A DNA stretch of 64,000 nucleotides. Origin: JASLQO01 sp002327525. Its GTDB lineage: Bacteria; Pseudomonadota; Gammaproteobacteria; Pseudomonadales; Azotimanducaceae. Numbering within the stretch: position 1 is the stretch's first letter; each line of letters begins with the position of its first letter. Under the pieces are notes generated by a model. It searched no databases, was not told the origin of the DNA, and saw only the letters and a list, made by a program, of their open reading frames with translations. Location of the stretch: contig JASLQO010000032.1 of the NCBI GenBank assembly GCA_030744435.1, forward strand, positions 248,001 through 312,000. Reading direction: 5' to 3'. A program made the translations under genes and the position numbers. This document shows, piece after piece, positions 42,756 through 51,464 of the stretch.

Positions 42756-44300
42756 ATGACGTCTGTTCGCTCCCGCGTACTGCCCCATCTGCTCGCCATT
42801 GCTCTCGCCGTAGGCGGCGCGGGTTGCCAGATACTGACCGAGAATCCCCCTCCCCTGGTAACGCACGAACCACCAGTGCCCGACATCCGCCATGAGGTCA
42901 GCATTGCACCACCGGCACTGCCGCCTGCGGTGACCGCCGATTCTAGCTTCAGCGATGTTCCAGCAGAGGTGCAGGCGGACCTCTGGAGCGAGCTGCGCGC
43001 GCGCATGAGTCTGTCATATGAAATCGACAGGAACTCGATACAGGCCGAACTACGCTGGCTCAAGCGTCATCCGAAGTATCTGATGCGACTTCAACCTCGT
43101 ATGCAGCGTTACCTGCCCTATGTGATGCAACAAGTCGCTGCGCGAAACCTCCCGGGTGAGCTCGCACTGCTGCCGATCATCGAAAGTGCGCTCGATCCCT
43201 ATGCCTTCTCGCCAGGCGGCGCCGCGGGACTCTGGCAGATCATGCCGCGTACCGGCACGCGATTCGGCCTCCAGCAGAACTGGTGGCAGGACCAGCGCCG
43301 GGATCCGGTTGCTGCCACCCAGGCAGCGCTGGATTATTTGCAGATACTGCACACCCGTTTTGACGACTGGCTACTAGCCGTTGCCGGTTACAACGCCGGG
43401 GAAGGCAACGTCTCGCGCGCCAGACGGCGTGCACCGGCCAACTCCTCATTCTGGGATCTGAAGCTGCCGCGTGAGACGCGAGCCTATGTCCCGAGGCTGT
43501 TGGCGGTCTCGGCTGTGATCGCCGATCCTGAGCGATTTGAATTACAGCTGCCAAACCTGACAGCTAAACGGACATTCGTCGAAGTCTCGACTCACGACCA
43601 GTTCGACCTGCTCAAAGCAGCCGAGGCGCTCGGCACGGATGTCGAAACGCTCTACGACTGGAATCCCTCGCTCAATCAGTGGGCCACGGCCCCGGCCGGA
43701 CCACACCGCCTGCTGGTACCCGCGCACCTCGAACCGGAGGCTCAACAGCGTATCGATTCCGTTCCGGCAAACAACCGGCTGCAATGGCTGCGACTCGAGG
43801 TCGCCAGAGGCGACACCCTGTCCGGCATCGCCAACAAGCACAACACCGACGTCGCGACCCTCAAGCGAGTGAACAACCTGCGAGGCACGACCATTCGCAT
43901 CGGCGATGCGTTGTTCGTACCGGGTGCATCAGCCGACATCACCAATTTCACGCTTGCATCTCGCCGCGGTACCGCATCCTATTCGGTGAAGCCGGGAGAT
44001 TCGCTCTGGTCGATATCGAGAGCATTCGACGTCTCGATGACACATCTGATGAAGCTCAACCAGGTGGGGCCTCGGGATGTACTGCGAATCGGGCAGGAGA
44101 TACGCATACCTGGTGGCCGGGAAGTGGTCCGCATCGTGAACTACCGCGTGCGCCGGGGGGATTCGCTGGCACGCATCGCCGCCCGGTTCGACGTCACGGT
44201 GGCCGATATCGCCAGGTGGAACTCGCTGGACACCGCCAACTACCTGCGACCCGGTCAGCGTATGAAACTGCATGTGAAAGTCGTCGGCGCGGCGGACTGA
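42756..44300 (+). CDS. mltD: Membrane-bound lytic murein transglycosylase D
   Basis: A 514-residue lipoprotein precursor. A signal peptide (residues 1-24) ends at the lipobox-like V-G-G-A-G-C. The lytic transglycosylase domain has L-P-I-I-E-S-A-L-D-P-Y-A with catalytic Glu, A-A-G-L-W-Q-I-M-P and A-G-Y-N-A-G-E-G-N-V. Three LysM modules follow, each starting with a G-D-T/S-L core (V-A-R-G-D-T-L-S-G-I, V-K-P-G-D-S-L-W-S-I, V-R-R-G-D-S-L-A-R-I). It cleaves and anchors to peptidoglycan. I chose the ATG at 42756 because it starts the signal peptide; an ATG 81 bases upstream would place 27 extra residues before it. Confidence 0.93.
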   Translation: MTSVRSRVLPHLLAIALAVGGAGCQILTENPPPLVTHEPPVPDIRHEVSIAPPALPPAVTADSSFSDVPAEVQADLWSELRARMSLSYEIDRNSIQAELRWLKRHPKYLMRLQPRMQRYLPYVMQQVAARNLPGELALLPIIESALDPYAFSPGGAAGLWQIMPRTGTRFGLQQNWWQDQRRDPVAATQAALDYLQILHTRFDDWLLAVAGYNAGEGNVSRARRRAPANSSFWDLKLPRETRAYVPRLLAVSAVIADPERFELQLPNLTAKRTFVEVSTHDQFDLLKAAEALGTDVETLYDWNPSLNQWATAPAGPHRLLVPAHLEPEAQQRIDSVPANNRLQWLRLEVARGDTLSGIANKHNTDVATLKRVNNLRGTTIRIGDALFVPGASADITNFTLASRRGTASYSVKPGDSLWSISRAFDVSMTHLMKLNQVGPRDVLRIGQEIRIPGGREVVRIVNYRVRRGDSLARIAARFDVTVADIARWNSLDTANYLRPGQRMKLHVKVVGAAD

Positions 44301-44316
44301 CGCCCGCACCGCACTC

Positions 44317-46212
44317 TTAGAACTGTTCGATGTCGGCCGCGTCCCTGAATGCCTGAAACAGCGCGGCAAAATCCAGACGATCCGTACGCTGCTGGAAGAC
44401 ATCACGCATGCTGTCTGCCTCCGAATCCGTCATCGCGCCAAGGTCCCCATCGAGAACACGCGTTACCGTGACGATCGCCTGGCCATCTGGTAGATCCGCA
44501 GTGCCGACGCTCTTCTCCATACCCAGCGGGCGCGCCAGTTCAAAAGCCTTTGCAGAGACACTGACGGGAACGCCGGGCTGGTTGCGGATAGCGAGCGTGT
44601 GCCTTTGCCACTCCAATCCATAGCTCTCGGCAATGTCCAACACGCTTTCTCCCGCTTCGATTCTGGCCAGCGCTGCAATGTGGGCCTCGTCAGCGAACAC
44701 CGCCGCCCGTGCGGTGCTCAAAGCCGAAACGACTTCCTCGCGCACGTCTTCCAACGACAGCTGTTCCGGCTCGAAACGATCGGTGACACGCGCCACCACC
44801 GCACGCGTATCGTCCAACGAGATGGCGGCCGTATTGTTGCCGCTGACCAGTACATCGTCACCGAATACTGCCCCGCGCAGTTCATCCTGTTCGAACATCG
44901 CCAATCCCGAATCACGCGTGATTCCCTTCAGATTCTGGATCTCGAGCTGCATGGCGGCGGCAATGCCATCCAGCGAGTCATACTGTTCGAATGCCAGGTT
45001 GTCGAGTTCATTCAGCTTATCGGCATAGAACGTTTGTGCCTCTTCCCTTCGCAGACGCGCTTCGATTCCCACGCGCTGCTCCTCCAATGAGGGATATTCA
45101 CGCACCTGTACGCCATCGAGGCGAATGAGATGGTAGCCAAACTCACTCTTCACCGGCTCTGACAGCTGATCTTCCTCCAATGCCCAGAGTGCTGCTTCGA
45201 ACGCAGGGTCGAACACACCGCTGCCGACGAGTCCGAGGCTGCCACCGCTACCGGCGGAACCCGGGTCTTCCGAATACTCCTTCGCGAGTTCCTCGAACGA
45301 CGCCCCTTTCTCGATACGCGATTTTATGTCTTCGAGTAAGCGCACGGTTGTGGGCTCGTCTCGCTCGTCGTTGGGCCGCAGGAGAATGTGAGAACTGTCC
45401 CGCTGCTCGAGATCGGTAGCCTCCGCCTTGTCGGCTTCATAGGCTGAGGCGATTTGCTGCTCTCCAATCTCGATGGAGGGATCATCGAGGAGCTGTTCCA
45501 AGTCTAGCACCACATACTCAACGTCCACGGACTCGGGCGTTACGTACTGAAGCTGGTTTTCGAAGTAGTGCGTATCGATGTCTTCGTCTGTCAGGCTGAT
45601 CTGCTCTTCAAATCCACCGATAGTAAACTTGAGGTAAGCCAGGTCGCGTTTTTGCCCCACGAGCCTCGCCAGCTGCCGGATTTCCCAGTCGGATACCAGC
45701 GATGTCTCGCTGACCCCATCGCTGAGTTGCTCGATGGACAGCACGAGTGAGGTTTCGTCGAGATAATGCTGGGGCGTGTATCCGAGTGCCTGGACGGTGC
45801 GCCGATAGACGTCGTTGTCGAACCGTCCACCAATCTGGAAATTCGGATTGGCAACCACCATGCGATCCACACGATCTTTCGCGGCCTGGATACCGAGATC
45901 ATCCAGGGACTGGCGCAACACCGCCCGCGAGATCAGTTGCTGCAGCACCGGCCCCTGCAAAACCGCCGGATCGATTGACGCGGCATCGATCTGCTCTCCG
46001 TATTGCGCCACGATTTGACGCCGTTCCCTCTCCACGCCTTGCGAGAGTTGCGCCTGGGTTATTTCTTCGCCATTGACGCTTGCGATGTTGATGTCACGGG
46101 TGAGGAACACGTTGAAGGCACCAAACCCGAACAGGGCCAGCGATGCGATCAACAGAATGACAATGACCTGGAAGGTCCTGCTTTGGGTTTGGTCGCGCAG
46201 CTTCTGCAGCAT
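44317..46212 (-). CDS. ppiD: Periplasmic chaperone / peptidyl-prolyl isomerase PpiD
   Basis: A 631-residue inner-membrane protein with a short cytoplasmic start, one membrane helix (about 14-33), a SurA-like N-domain (about 35-200) and a parvulin domain (about 265-360) with S-H-I-L-L-R-P-N-D and G-G-S-L-G-L-V-G-S-G-V-F-D-P-A-F. It helps proteins leaving the Sec translocon. It is separated from hupB by a terminator, so it probably has its own promoter in that gap. It completes the clpX-lon-hupB-ppiD order known from E. coli. Confidence 0.94.
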   Translation of the reverse strand: MLQKLRDQTQSRTFQVIVILLIASLALFGFGAFNVFLTRDINIASVNGEEITQAQLSQGVERERRQIVAQYGEQIDAASIDPAVLQGPVLQQLISRAVLRQSLDDLGIQAAKDRVDRMVVANPNFQIGGRFDNDVYRRTVQALGYTPQHYLDETSLVLSIEQLSDGVSETSLVSDWEIRQLARLVGQKRDLAYLKFTIGGFEEQISLTDEDIDTHYFENQLQYVTPESVDVEYVVLDLEQLLDDPSIEIGEQQIASAYEADKAEATDLEQRDSSHILLRPNDERDEPTTVRLLEDIKSRIEKGASFEELAKEYSEDPGSAGSGGSLGLVGSGVFDPAFEAALWALEEDQLSEPVKSEFGYHLIRLDGVQVREYPSLEEQRVGIEARLRREEAQTFYADKLNELDNLAFEQYDSLDGIAAAMQLEIQNLKGITRDSGLAMFEQDELRGAVFGDDVLVSGNNTAAISLDDTRAVVARVTDRFEPEQLSLEDVREEVVSALSTARAAVFADEAHIAALARIEAGESVLDIAESYGLEWQRHTLAIRNQPGVPVSVSAKAFELARPLGMEKSVGTADLPDGQAIVTVTRVLDGDLGAMTDSEADSMRDVFQQRTDRLDFAALFQAFRDAADIEQF

Positions 46213-46227
46213 CTACTTCTCCATAAG

Positions 46228-46253
46228 AAAAAAGGCGCAGAAAACTGCGCCTT
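46228..46253 (-). terminator. Rho-independent terminator after hupB
   Basis: Perfect 9-bp stem AAGGCGCAG / CTGCGCCTT with a 4-base loop. On the minus strand it is followed by T-rich DNA (TTTTCTTAT). It lies between the hupB stop and the ppiD start, on the strand of both genes. Confidence 0.82.
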
Positions 46254-46276
46254 CCCTCATGCTAATAGGGACAGAA

Positions 46277-46549
46277 TCAGTTGAGGGCGTCTTTCAACGC
46301 CTTGCCCGGTTTGAACGCCGGTACCCGTGCGGCCGCAATATGGATCGGAGCACCCGTTTGCGGATTTCGCCCCATGCGTGCGGCACGGTCACGAACCGTG
46401 AAGGTGCCGAAACCAACCAGTGCGACCGGATCGGACTGTTTCAGAGAATTCGTAACAGCATCCAGTGCCGCATCGAGAGCCCGGCCCGCGGAAGCTTTCG
46501 AAATATCTGCTGTATCTGCAATGCGATCAATGAGTTCAGATTTGTTCAC
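46277..46549 (-). CDS. hupB: DNA-binding protein HU, beta-like
   Basis: A 90-residue nucleoid protein with M-N-K-S-E-L-I-D-R-I-A at the start, F-G-T-F-T-V-R-D-R-A-A-R-M-G-R-N-P-Q-T-G near residue 48 and P-A-F-K-P-G-K-A-L-K-D at the end, all HU hallmarks. Its location downstream of lon identifies it as the HupB orthologue. A sigma-70-like promoter is proposed upstream and a strong terminator follows, so it can be expressed alone at high level. Confidence 0.96.
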   Translation of the reverse strand: MNKSELIDRIADTADISKASAGRALDAALDAVTNSLKQSDPVALVGFGTFTVRDRAARMGRNPQTGAPIHIAAARVPAFKPGKALKDALN

Positions 46550-46635
46550 TTTTTGCCCCTCAGGATCTGGAGTTACAAGGTTGTAACCCCAATGAAAAGT
46601 TGCTGTATGACTACACCCGCCGTGAGTGTGCGGCG

Positions 46636-46665
46636 TTTATACCAACCTTCGTGTACCAACTGCAA
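46636..46665 (-). promoter_or_regulatory. Candidate sigma-70 promoter of hupB
   Basis: On the minus strand TTGCAG (46665-46660) and TATAAA (46641-46636) are separated by 18 bases and lie about 87 bases before the hupB ATG, in a non-coding gap after lon. Both hexamers are close to the consensus. Identified by eye only. Confidence 0.45.
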
Positions 46666-46731
46666 TACCCCATTCCACAGGGATTTGCGAGACAACCTCT
46701 CACGCTCGCCACAACGCGCCGGCTCAACGGG

Positions 46732-49122
46732 TCAGTGAGTGCTGATCGAGCGCGCTCCTTCCGATCCGCCAACGTCCGACACCGGACCCTGCACCTCCCC
46801 AGTCGCGGGCAGCGGTTCCGGCATGCGTTCGAGCGCCAGCTGCAAAACCTGGTCCATCCAGGCCACCGGATGAATGGTGAGTGCTTCTTTAATGTTGTCT
46901 GGTATTTCCTTGAGATCCCTCTCGTTTTCAGCCGGGATGATCACATGTCCGATGCCGCCGCGGCCCGCCGCGAGCAACTTTTCCTTGAGCCCGCCAATGG
47001 GCAGCACCTGGCCTCGTAGTGTAATTTCTCCGGTCATGGCGAGGTCAGCACGCACTGGAATCCCGGTGATGACGGACACGAATGCGGTACACATACCGAT
47101 GCCCGCACTTGGTCCGTCTTTCGGTGTACCCCCCTCGGGCACGTGAATGTGCAGGTCATATTTTTCGTGAAAATCTGCCGGAATACCGAGACTTTGCCCG
47201 CGGCTGCGCACAAATGTCAGGGCTGCCTGGATGCTCTCCTGCATCACATCACCCAGCGATCCTGTCTTCGTCTGCCGTCCTTTGCCCGGTACGGCGACAG
47301 CCTCGATGTTCAGCAGCTCCCCACCGACCTGGGTCCATGCGAGGCCCGTAACAATACCTACCTGGTTGTTTTCCTCGGCAAGGCCATAGGTGAATTTGCG
47401 TACGCCGAGGTAGTCTTCGATATCGTCGACATCGACGGTGATGGACTCCCAGGTGCCACTCAGCGCATTGTTCTTGACTATCTTTCGAGCCAGCTTCGCG
47501 ATCTCGCGTTCGAAACCGCGCACTCCCGCTTCCTTGGTGTAGAACCGCACCATGTGCAGCAGCGCATCGTCACTCACCTCGAGTTCGCCTTTCTTCAAGC
47601 CGTTCTGTCCAACCTGCTTGGGCACCAGATAACGCCGCCCGATATTGAGTTTCTCATCCTCGGTGTAGCCCGGCAGCCGGATGACCTCCATACGATCGAG
47701 AAGAGCCGCCGGAATGTTCATGGAGTTGGAGGTGCAGATGAAAAACACGTCCGACAGATCGTAATCCACCTCGAGGTAGTGATCGTTGAACGTGTTGTTC
47801 TGCTCGGGATCGAGCACTTCAAGCAATGCGCTGGCAGGGTCGCCACGCACGTCCACGCCCATCTTGTCCACCTCATCGAGCAGGAACAACGGGTTGCTTA
47901 CACCCGCTTTGGAAATCTTCTGGAGAATCTTCCCGGGCATCGATCCTATGTACGTGCGCCGGTGCCCGCGAATTTCAGCTTCGTCGCGTACACCGCCAAG
48001 CGCCATGCGCACGAATTTCCTGTTCGTTGCACGTGCCACACTTTCGCCTAGAGAGGTCTTGCCGACACCGGGTGGCCCTACGAGACACAGCACCGGTCCT
48101 TTCATTCGCTTCACACGTGACTGTACGGCCAGATACTCGATGATGCGTTCCTTTACCTCCTCAAGACCGTAGTGGTCGGCATCGAGGATCTCCTGGGCCA
48201 CCGTCAGGTCCTTGCGTACCCGGCTACGCTTCTTCCAGGGGATGCTCACCATCCAGTCGAGGTAGCTGCGCACGACAGTCGCCTCCGCAGACATCGGGGA
48301 CATGTGGCGCAGCTTGTTGAGTTCGCCCATGGCCTTGTCCCTGGCTTCCTTGGACATACCGCCGGTTTCGATCTTCTCTTTCAGCTCTTCGATCTCGTTG
48401 GGCGCATCCTCGAGATCGCCGAGTTCCTTCTGAATGGCCTTCATCTGCTCATTCAGGTAGTACTCCCTCTGGCTCTTCTCCATCTGTTTCTTGACGCGCC
48501 CGCGAATGCTCTTTTCAACCTGTTGCACATCGAGTTCCGCCGCCATCAGACCGACCACGATGTCGGTTCTTTGCTTGAGATCCTCGGCCTCCAGAACGGA
48601 CTGTTTCTGATCGATCGACAACGTCATCTGCGCAGCGATGGTGTCCAGCAGTCGCGCGGGGTCGTCGATGCTCGAAATCGAAGAGAGCACCTCCTGCGGC
48701 ACGTTGCGGCTCGTCTTCACGTATTGTTCGAACTGCGAGAGCAGCGTTTTAACGAGTGCCTCGCCTTCCGCCCCATCGGCCACGGGCTCGTCCAGACCGG
48801 TCATCGTAGCGCTCAGGTATTCACCATCGATATCCAGCGTCCCCACCCGTGCGCGTCGTTCACCTTCGAGCAGCACCTTCACGGTTCCATCTGGCAACTT
48901 GAGCAATTGCAGGATCGTCGCCAGCGTTCCGACCTCGAACAGGTCGCCTTCCGTGGGATCGTCGAGATCCGCATCACGCTTGGCCAGCAACAGGATCTGT
49001 TTGTCTGCTGCCATGGCGGCATCCAGTGCGAGGATGGAACTTGCGGTACCCACGAACAGCGGGTGTACACCATGCGGATACACCACCATGTCACGCAGGG
49101 GCAAAACGGGGAACTCTGACAC
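46732..49122 (-). CDS. lon: ATP-dependent protease Lon
   Basis: A 796-residue cytosolic AAA+ protease. It has the N-terminal substrate-binding domain (F-P-V-L-P-L-R-D-M-V-V-Y-P at residue 4), the ATPase (C-L-V-G-P-P-G-V-G-K-T-S near 347) and the Ser-Lys protease domain with P-K-D-G-P-S-A-G-I. The start is a GTG at 49122 preceded by GAAGGTAAGG. It lies between clpX and hupB as in E. coli. A weak heat-shock-like CCCCGTAT occurs in the 119-base gap upstream, but without a matching -35. Confidence 0.97.
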   Translation of the reverse strand: MSEFPVLPLRDMVVYPHGVHPLFVGTASSILALDAAMAADKQILLLAKRDADLDDPTEGDLFEVGTLATILQLLKLPDGTVKVLLEGERRARVGTLDIDGEYLSATMTGLDEPVADGAEGEALVKTLLSQFEQYVKTSRNVPQEVLSSISSIDDPARLLDTIAAQMTLSIDQKQSVLEAEDLKQRTDIVVGLMAAELDVQQVEKSIRGRVKKQMEKSQREYYLNEQMKAIQKELGDLEDAPNEIEELKEKIETGGMSKEARDKAMGELNKLRHMSPMSAEATVVRSYLDWMVSIPWKKRSRVRKDLTVAQEILDADHYGLEEVKERIIEYLAVQSRVKRMKGPVLCLVGPPGVGKTSLGESVARATNRKFVRMALGGVRDEAEIRGHRRTYIGSMPGKILQKISKAGVSNPLFLLDEVDKMGVDVRGDPASALLEVLDPEQNNTFNDHYLEVDYDLSDVFFICTSNSMNIPAALLDRMEVIRLPGYTEDEKLNIGRRYLVPKQVGQNGLKKGELEVSDDALLHMVRFYTKEAGVRGFEREIAKLARKIVKNNALSGTWESITVDVDDIEDYLGVRKFTYGLAEENNQVGIVTGLAWTQVGGELLNIEAVAVPGKGRQTKTGSLGDVMQESIQAALTFVRSRGQSLGIPADFHEKYDLHIHVPEGGTPKDGPSAGIGMCTAFVSVITGIPVRADLAMTGEITLRGQVLPIGGLKEKLLAAGRGGIGHVIIPAENERDLKEIPDNIKEALTIHPVAWMDQVLQLALERMPEPLPATGEVQGPVSDVGGSEGARSISTH

Positions 49123-49241
49123 TTACCTTACCTTCTCAATACGCAGTCAATTTGGAGCCGATACGGGGCCAGCGGTGCCGAACACCGGAGCGGCCGGATC
49201 GCGGTCGGATGGGCACGCTACGCGCCACCTGGTTTGTGGAC

Positions 49242-50522
49242 TCAATCGTCGGTGGCTACCTTGGCCTTGTCGACGTTTTCATACATCAGCATAGGCTCAC
49301 TCTCACCCTTGATGACACTCTCATCGATGACCACTTTGGCCACCGAATCGGAGGATGGCAGATCGTACATCGTGTCGAGCAACACGGCCTCGAGGATGGA
49401 TCTCAGGCCCCGGGCGCCGGTTTTGCGCTCCATCGCCTTGCGTGCCACGGCCCGCAACGCATCCTCACGAAAATCGACCTCGACCCCCTCCATCTCGAAC
49501 AACTTGCCATACTGCTTGGTCAAGGAGTTGCGCGGCTCGGTGAGGATCTGCACCAACGCGCCGGTATCGAGTTCTTCGAGTGTGGCTACCACCGGCAGCC
49601 TGCCCACGAACTCGGGAATGAGCCCGTATTTGATCAGGTCCTCGGGTTCGACCTGCCGCAGGGTTTCCCCGATGTTGCCAAGCTCCTGCTCGGCCTTCAC
49701 CTCCGCACCAAAACCGATACCGGATCTGTCCGATCGGTCGAGGATCACCTTGTCCAGCCCGGCGAACGCACCGCCACAGATGAACAGTATGTCTGATGTG
49801 TCCACCTGCAGGAATTCCTGCTGGGGATGCTTGCGCCCGCCCTGAGGCGGCACCGATGCCACGGTTCCCTCGATCAGCTTCAGCAAGGCTTGTTGTACAC
49901 CCTCGCCAGATACGTCTCGAGTGATCGACGGGTTATCGGATTTTCGCGAAATCTTGTCGATCTCGTCGATATAGACGATGCCGACCTGCGCGCGCTCGAC
50001 GTCGTAGTCACACTTCTGCAGCAGCTTCTGAATGATGTTCTCGACATCCTCGCCGACATAACCTGCTTCTGTGAGGGTGGTTGCATCGGCGATCGTGAAT
50101 GGCACGTCGAGAAGGCGTGCCAACGTCTCCGCGAGCAGTGTCTTACCGCAACCGGTGGGTCCAATCAGCAAAATGTTCGACTTGGAGAGTTCGACCTCGT
50201 CTTTCTTACCCGTGTAATTGAGACGCTTGTAGTGGTTGTACACCGCGACCGAAAGCACTTTCTTGGCGTGATCCTGACCAATGACGTACTGATCCAGAAT
50301 CTCGTTGATCTCGGGGGGTATGGGCAACCGATCGCTTTCCGAGGTCTGGGTACCTTCCGTGACTTCCTCGCGGATGATGTCATTGCAGAGCTCGACGCAT
50401 TCGTCGCAGATGAATACCGACGGGCCCGCGATCAGCTTGCGCACTTCGTGCTGGCTCTTGCCGCAGAAGGAGCAATACAAGAGCTTGCCTGAATCGTCTC
50501 CCTTACCGCTTTCGTCGGACAT
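49242..50522 (-). CDS. clpX: ATP-dependent Clp protease ATP-binding subunit ClpX
   Basis: A 426-residue AAA+ unfoldase of ClpXP. The zinc-binding domain has C-S-F-C-G-K-S and F-I-C-D-E-C-V-E-L-C. The ATPase has L-I-G-P-T-G-C-G-K-T near residue 118 and I-V-Y-I-D-E-I-D-K-I. The ClpP-docking loop is S-G-I-G-F-G-A-E. It is separated from clpP by 268 bases, so it likely has its own promoter, unlike the closer tig-clpP pair. Confidence 0.98.
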   Translation of the reverse strand: MSDESGKGDDSGKLLYCSFCGKSQHEVRKLIAGPSVFICDECVELCNDIIREEVTEGTQTSESDRLPIPPEINEILDQYVIGQDHAKKVLSVAVYNHYKRLNYTGKKDEVELSKSNILLIGPTGCGKTLLAETLARLLDVPFTIADATTLTEAGYVGEDVENIIQKLLQKCDYDVERAQVGIVYIDEIDKISRKSDNPSITRDVSGEGVQQALLKLIEGTVASVPPQGGRKHPQQEFLQVDTSDILFICGGAFAGLDKVILDRSDRSGIGFGAEVKAEQELGNIGETLRQVEPEDLIKYGLIPEFVGRLPVVATLEELDTGALVQILTEPRNSLTKQYGKLFEMEGVEVDFREDALRAVARKAMERKTGARGLRSILEAVLLDTMYDLPSSDSVAKVVIDESVIKGESEPMLMYENVDKAKVATDD

Positions 50523-50624
50523 ACCGCGCGTGCCTCTTAGTCACTGTTGGCCACGAGATGCTTCGTGACTCTGTATCGCTGATGAACGCGATCGACCAGC
50601 CACCCGCTATGTAAGCAGTTGGTA

Positions 50625-50651
50625 GCCTGGGGTTCGAATCGGCTCTTGAAG
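50625..50651 (-). promoter_or_regulatory. Possible heat-shock (sigma-32-like) promoter for clpX
   Basis: On the minus strand CTTCAAG (50651-50645) and CCCCAGGC (50632-50625) stand 12 bases apart in the clpP-clpX gap, about 100 bases before the clpX start. The sigma-32 consensus is CTTGAAA and CCCCATNT with slightly longer spacing, so this is a modest match. It rests on inspection only. Confidence 0.3.
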
Positions 50652-50790
50652 TCAGCTATCGGCTCACTGTACCTTGCTGTGTCTTTACGGATATTGCAAG
50701 TCCCCGCTTGTAAGGGTGTTTGACCACTCTCTGCAGGGATATCGGTGTTTTTACGGGGTGCGGCAACTATCAGGCATCTTGCCTTAGCTT

Positions 50791-51432
50791 CTACTCGCCA
50801 ACTGCCCGGTCAAGTTTATTGCGCGGCTCTTGAACCAGGTCGACCAGACCGTACTCCTGCGCATCATGGGCGTTCATCCAGTAATCCCGATCGGAATCAG
50901 CGCGTATGCGTTCGACGTCCTGGCCGGTATGCTCGGCCAGAATCCGATTCAGCTGCTCGCGCATCAGCAGAATCTCCTTGGCCTGAATCTCGATGTCCGC
51001 CGCGACACCGCGCGCACCGCCAATGGCTGGCTGGTGAATCATCATGCGCGAATTTGGCAGCGCATAGCGCTTACCCGGAGCACCGGCCGCTAACAGAAAC
51101 GCGCCCATGCTAGCCGCCTGACCAATGCACATGGTGCTCACATCGCACCGCAGAAATTGCATGGTGTCGTAAATCGATAGCCCCGCCGTCACCGACCCGC
51201 CGGGTGAATTGATGTAGAGATGGATATCCTTGTCAGCGTTTTCCGATTCGAGGAACAACAGCTGGGCGACTACGAGGTTGGCCACCTGGTCTTCCACCGG
51301 CCCCACGACGAATACGATTCGATCCTTGAGCAAGCGCGAGTAGATGTCGTAGGCACGCTCGCCTCGAGCCGATTGTTCAACGACCATCGGTACCATACCG
51401 AGGTTCTGCATCTCGTGAATTCTGTCGTCCAT
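50791..51432 (-). CDS. clpP: ATP-dependent Clp protease proteolytic subunit
   Basis: The serine peptidase core used by ClpA and ClpX. The triad is visible: Ser in I-G-Q-A-A-S-M-G-A-F-L-L, His in R-M-M-I-H-Q-P, and Asp later in the R-D-Y-W-M region. I chose the ATG at 51432 because GGAGG lies 5 bases upstream; the ATG one codon earlier and another at 51465 are also in frame. It starts 32 bases after the tig stop, so the two are co-transcribed. Confidence 0.96.
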   Translation of the reverse strand: MDDRIHEMQNLGMVPMVVEQSARGERAYDIYSRLLKDRIVFVVGPVEDQVANLVVAQLLFLESENADKDIHLYINSPGGSVTAGLSIYDTMQFLRCDVSTMCIGQAASMGAFLLAAGAPGKRYALPNSRMMIHQPAIGGARGVAADIEIQAKEILLMREQLNRILAEHTGQDVERIRADSDRDYWMNAHDAQEYGLVDLVQEPRNKLDRAVGE

Positions 51433-51464
51433 CATGACCTCCGCCCAATCTCTAGTTTGTGGCA

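Noticed and set aside
48172..49119. 315-codon open frame opposite lon
   Set aside because: Antisense shadow of Lon, with repeated Leu/His/Arg-rich text typical of reversed coding sequence and no motif.
49170..49200. CCCCGTAT before lon as a sigma-32 -10 element
   Set aside because: The -10-like octamer is good but no CTTGAA-like -35 stands at the right distance, so it was not listed as a promoter.
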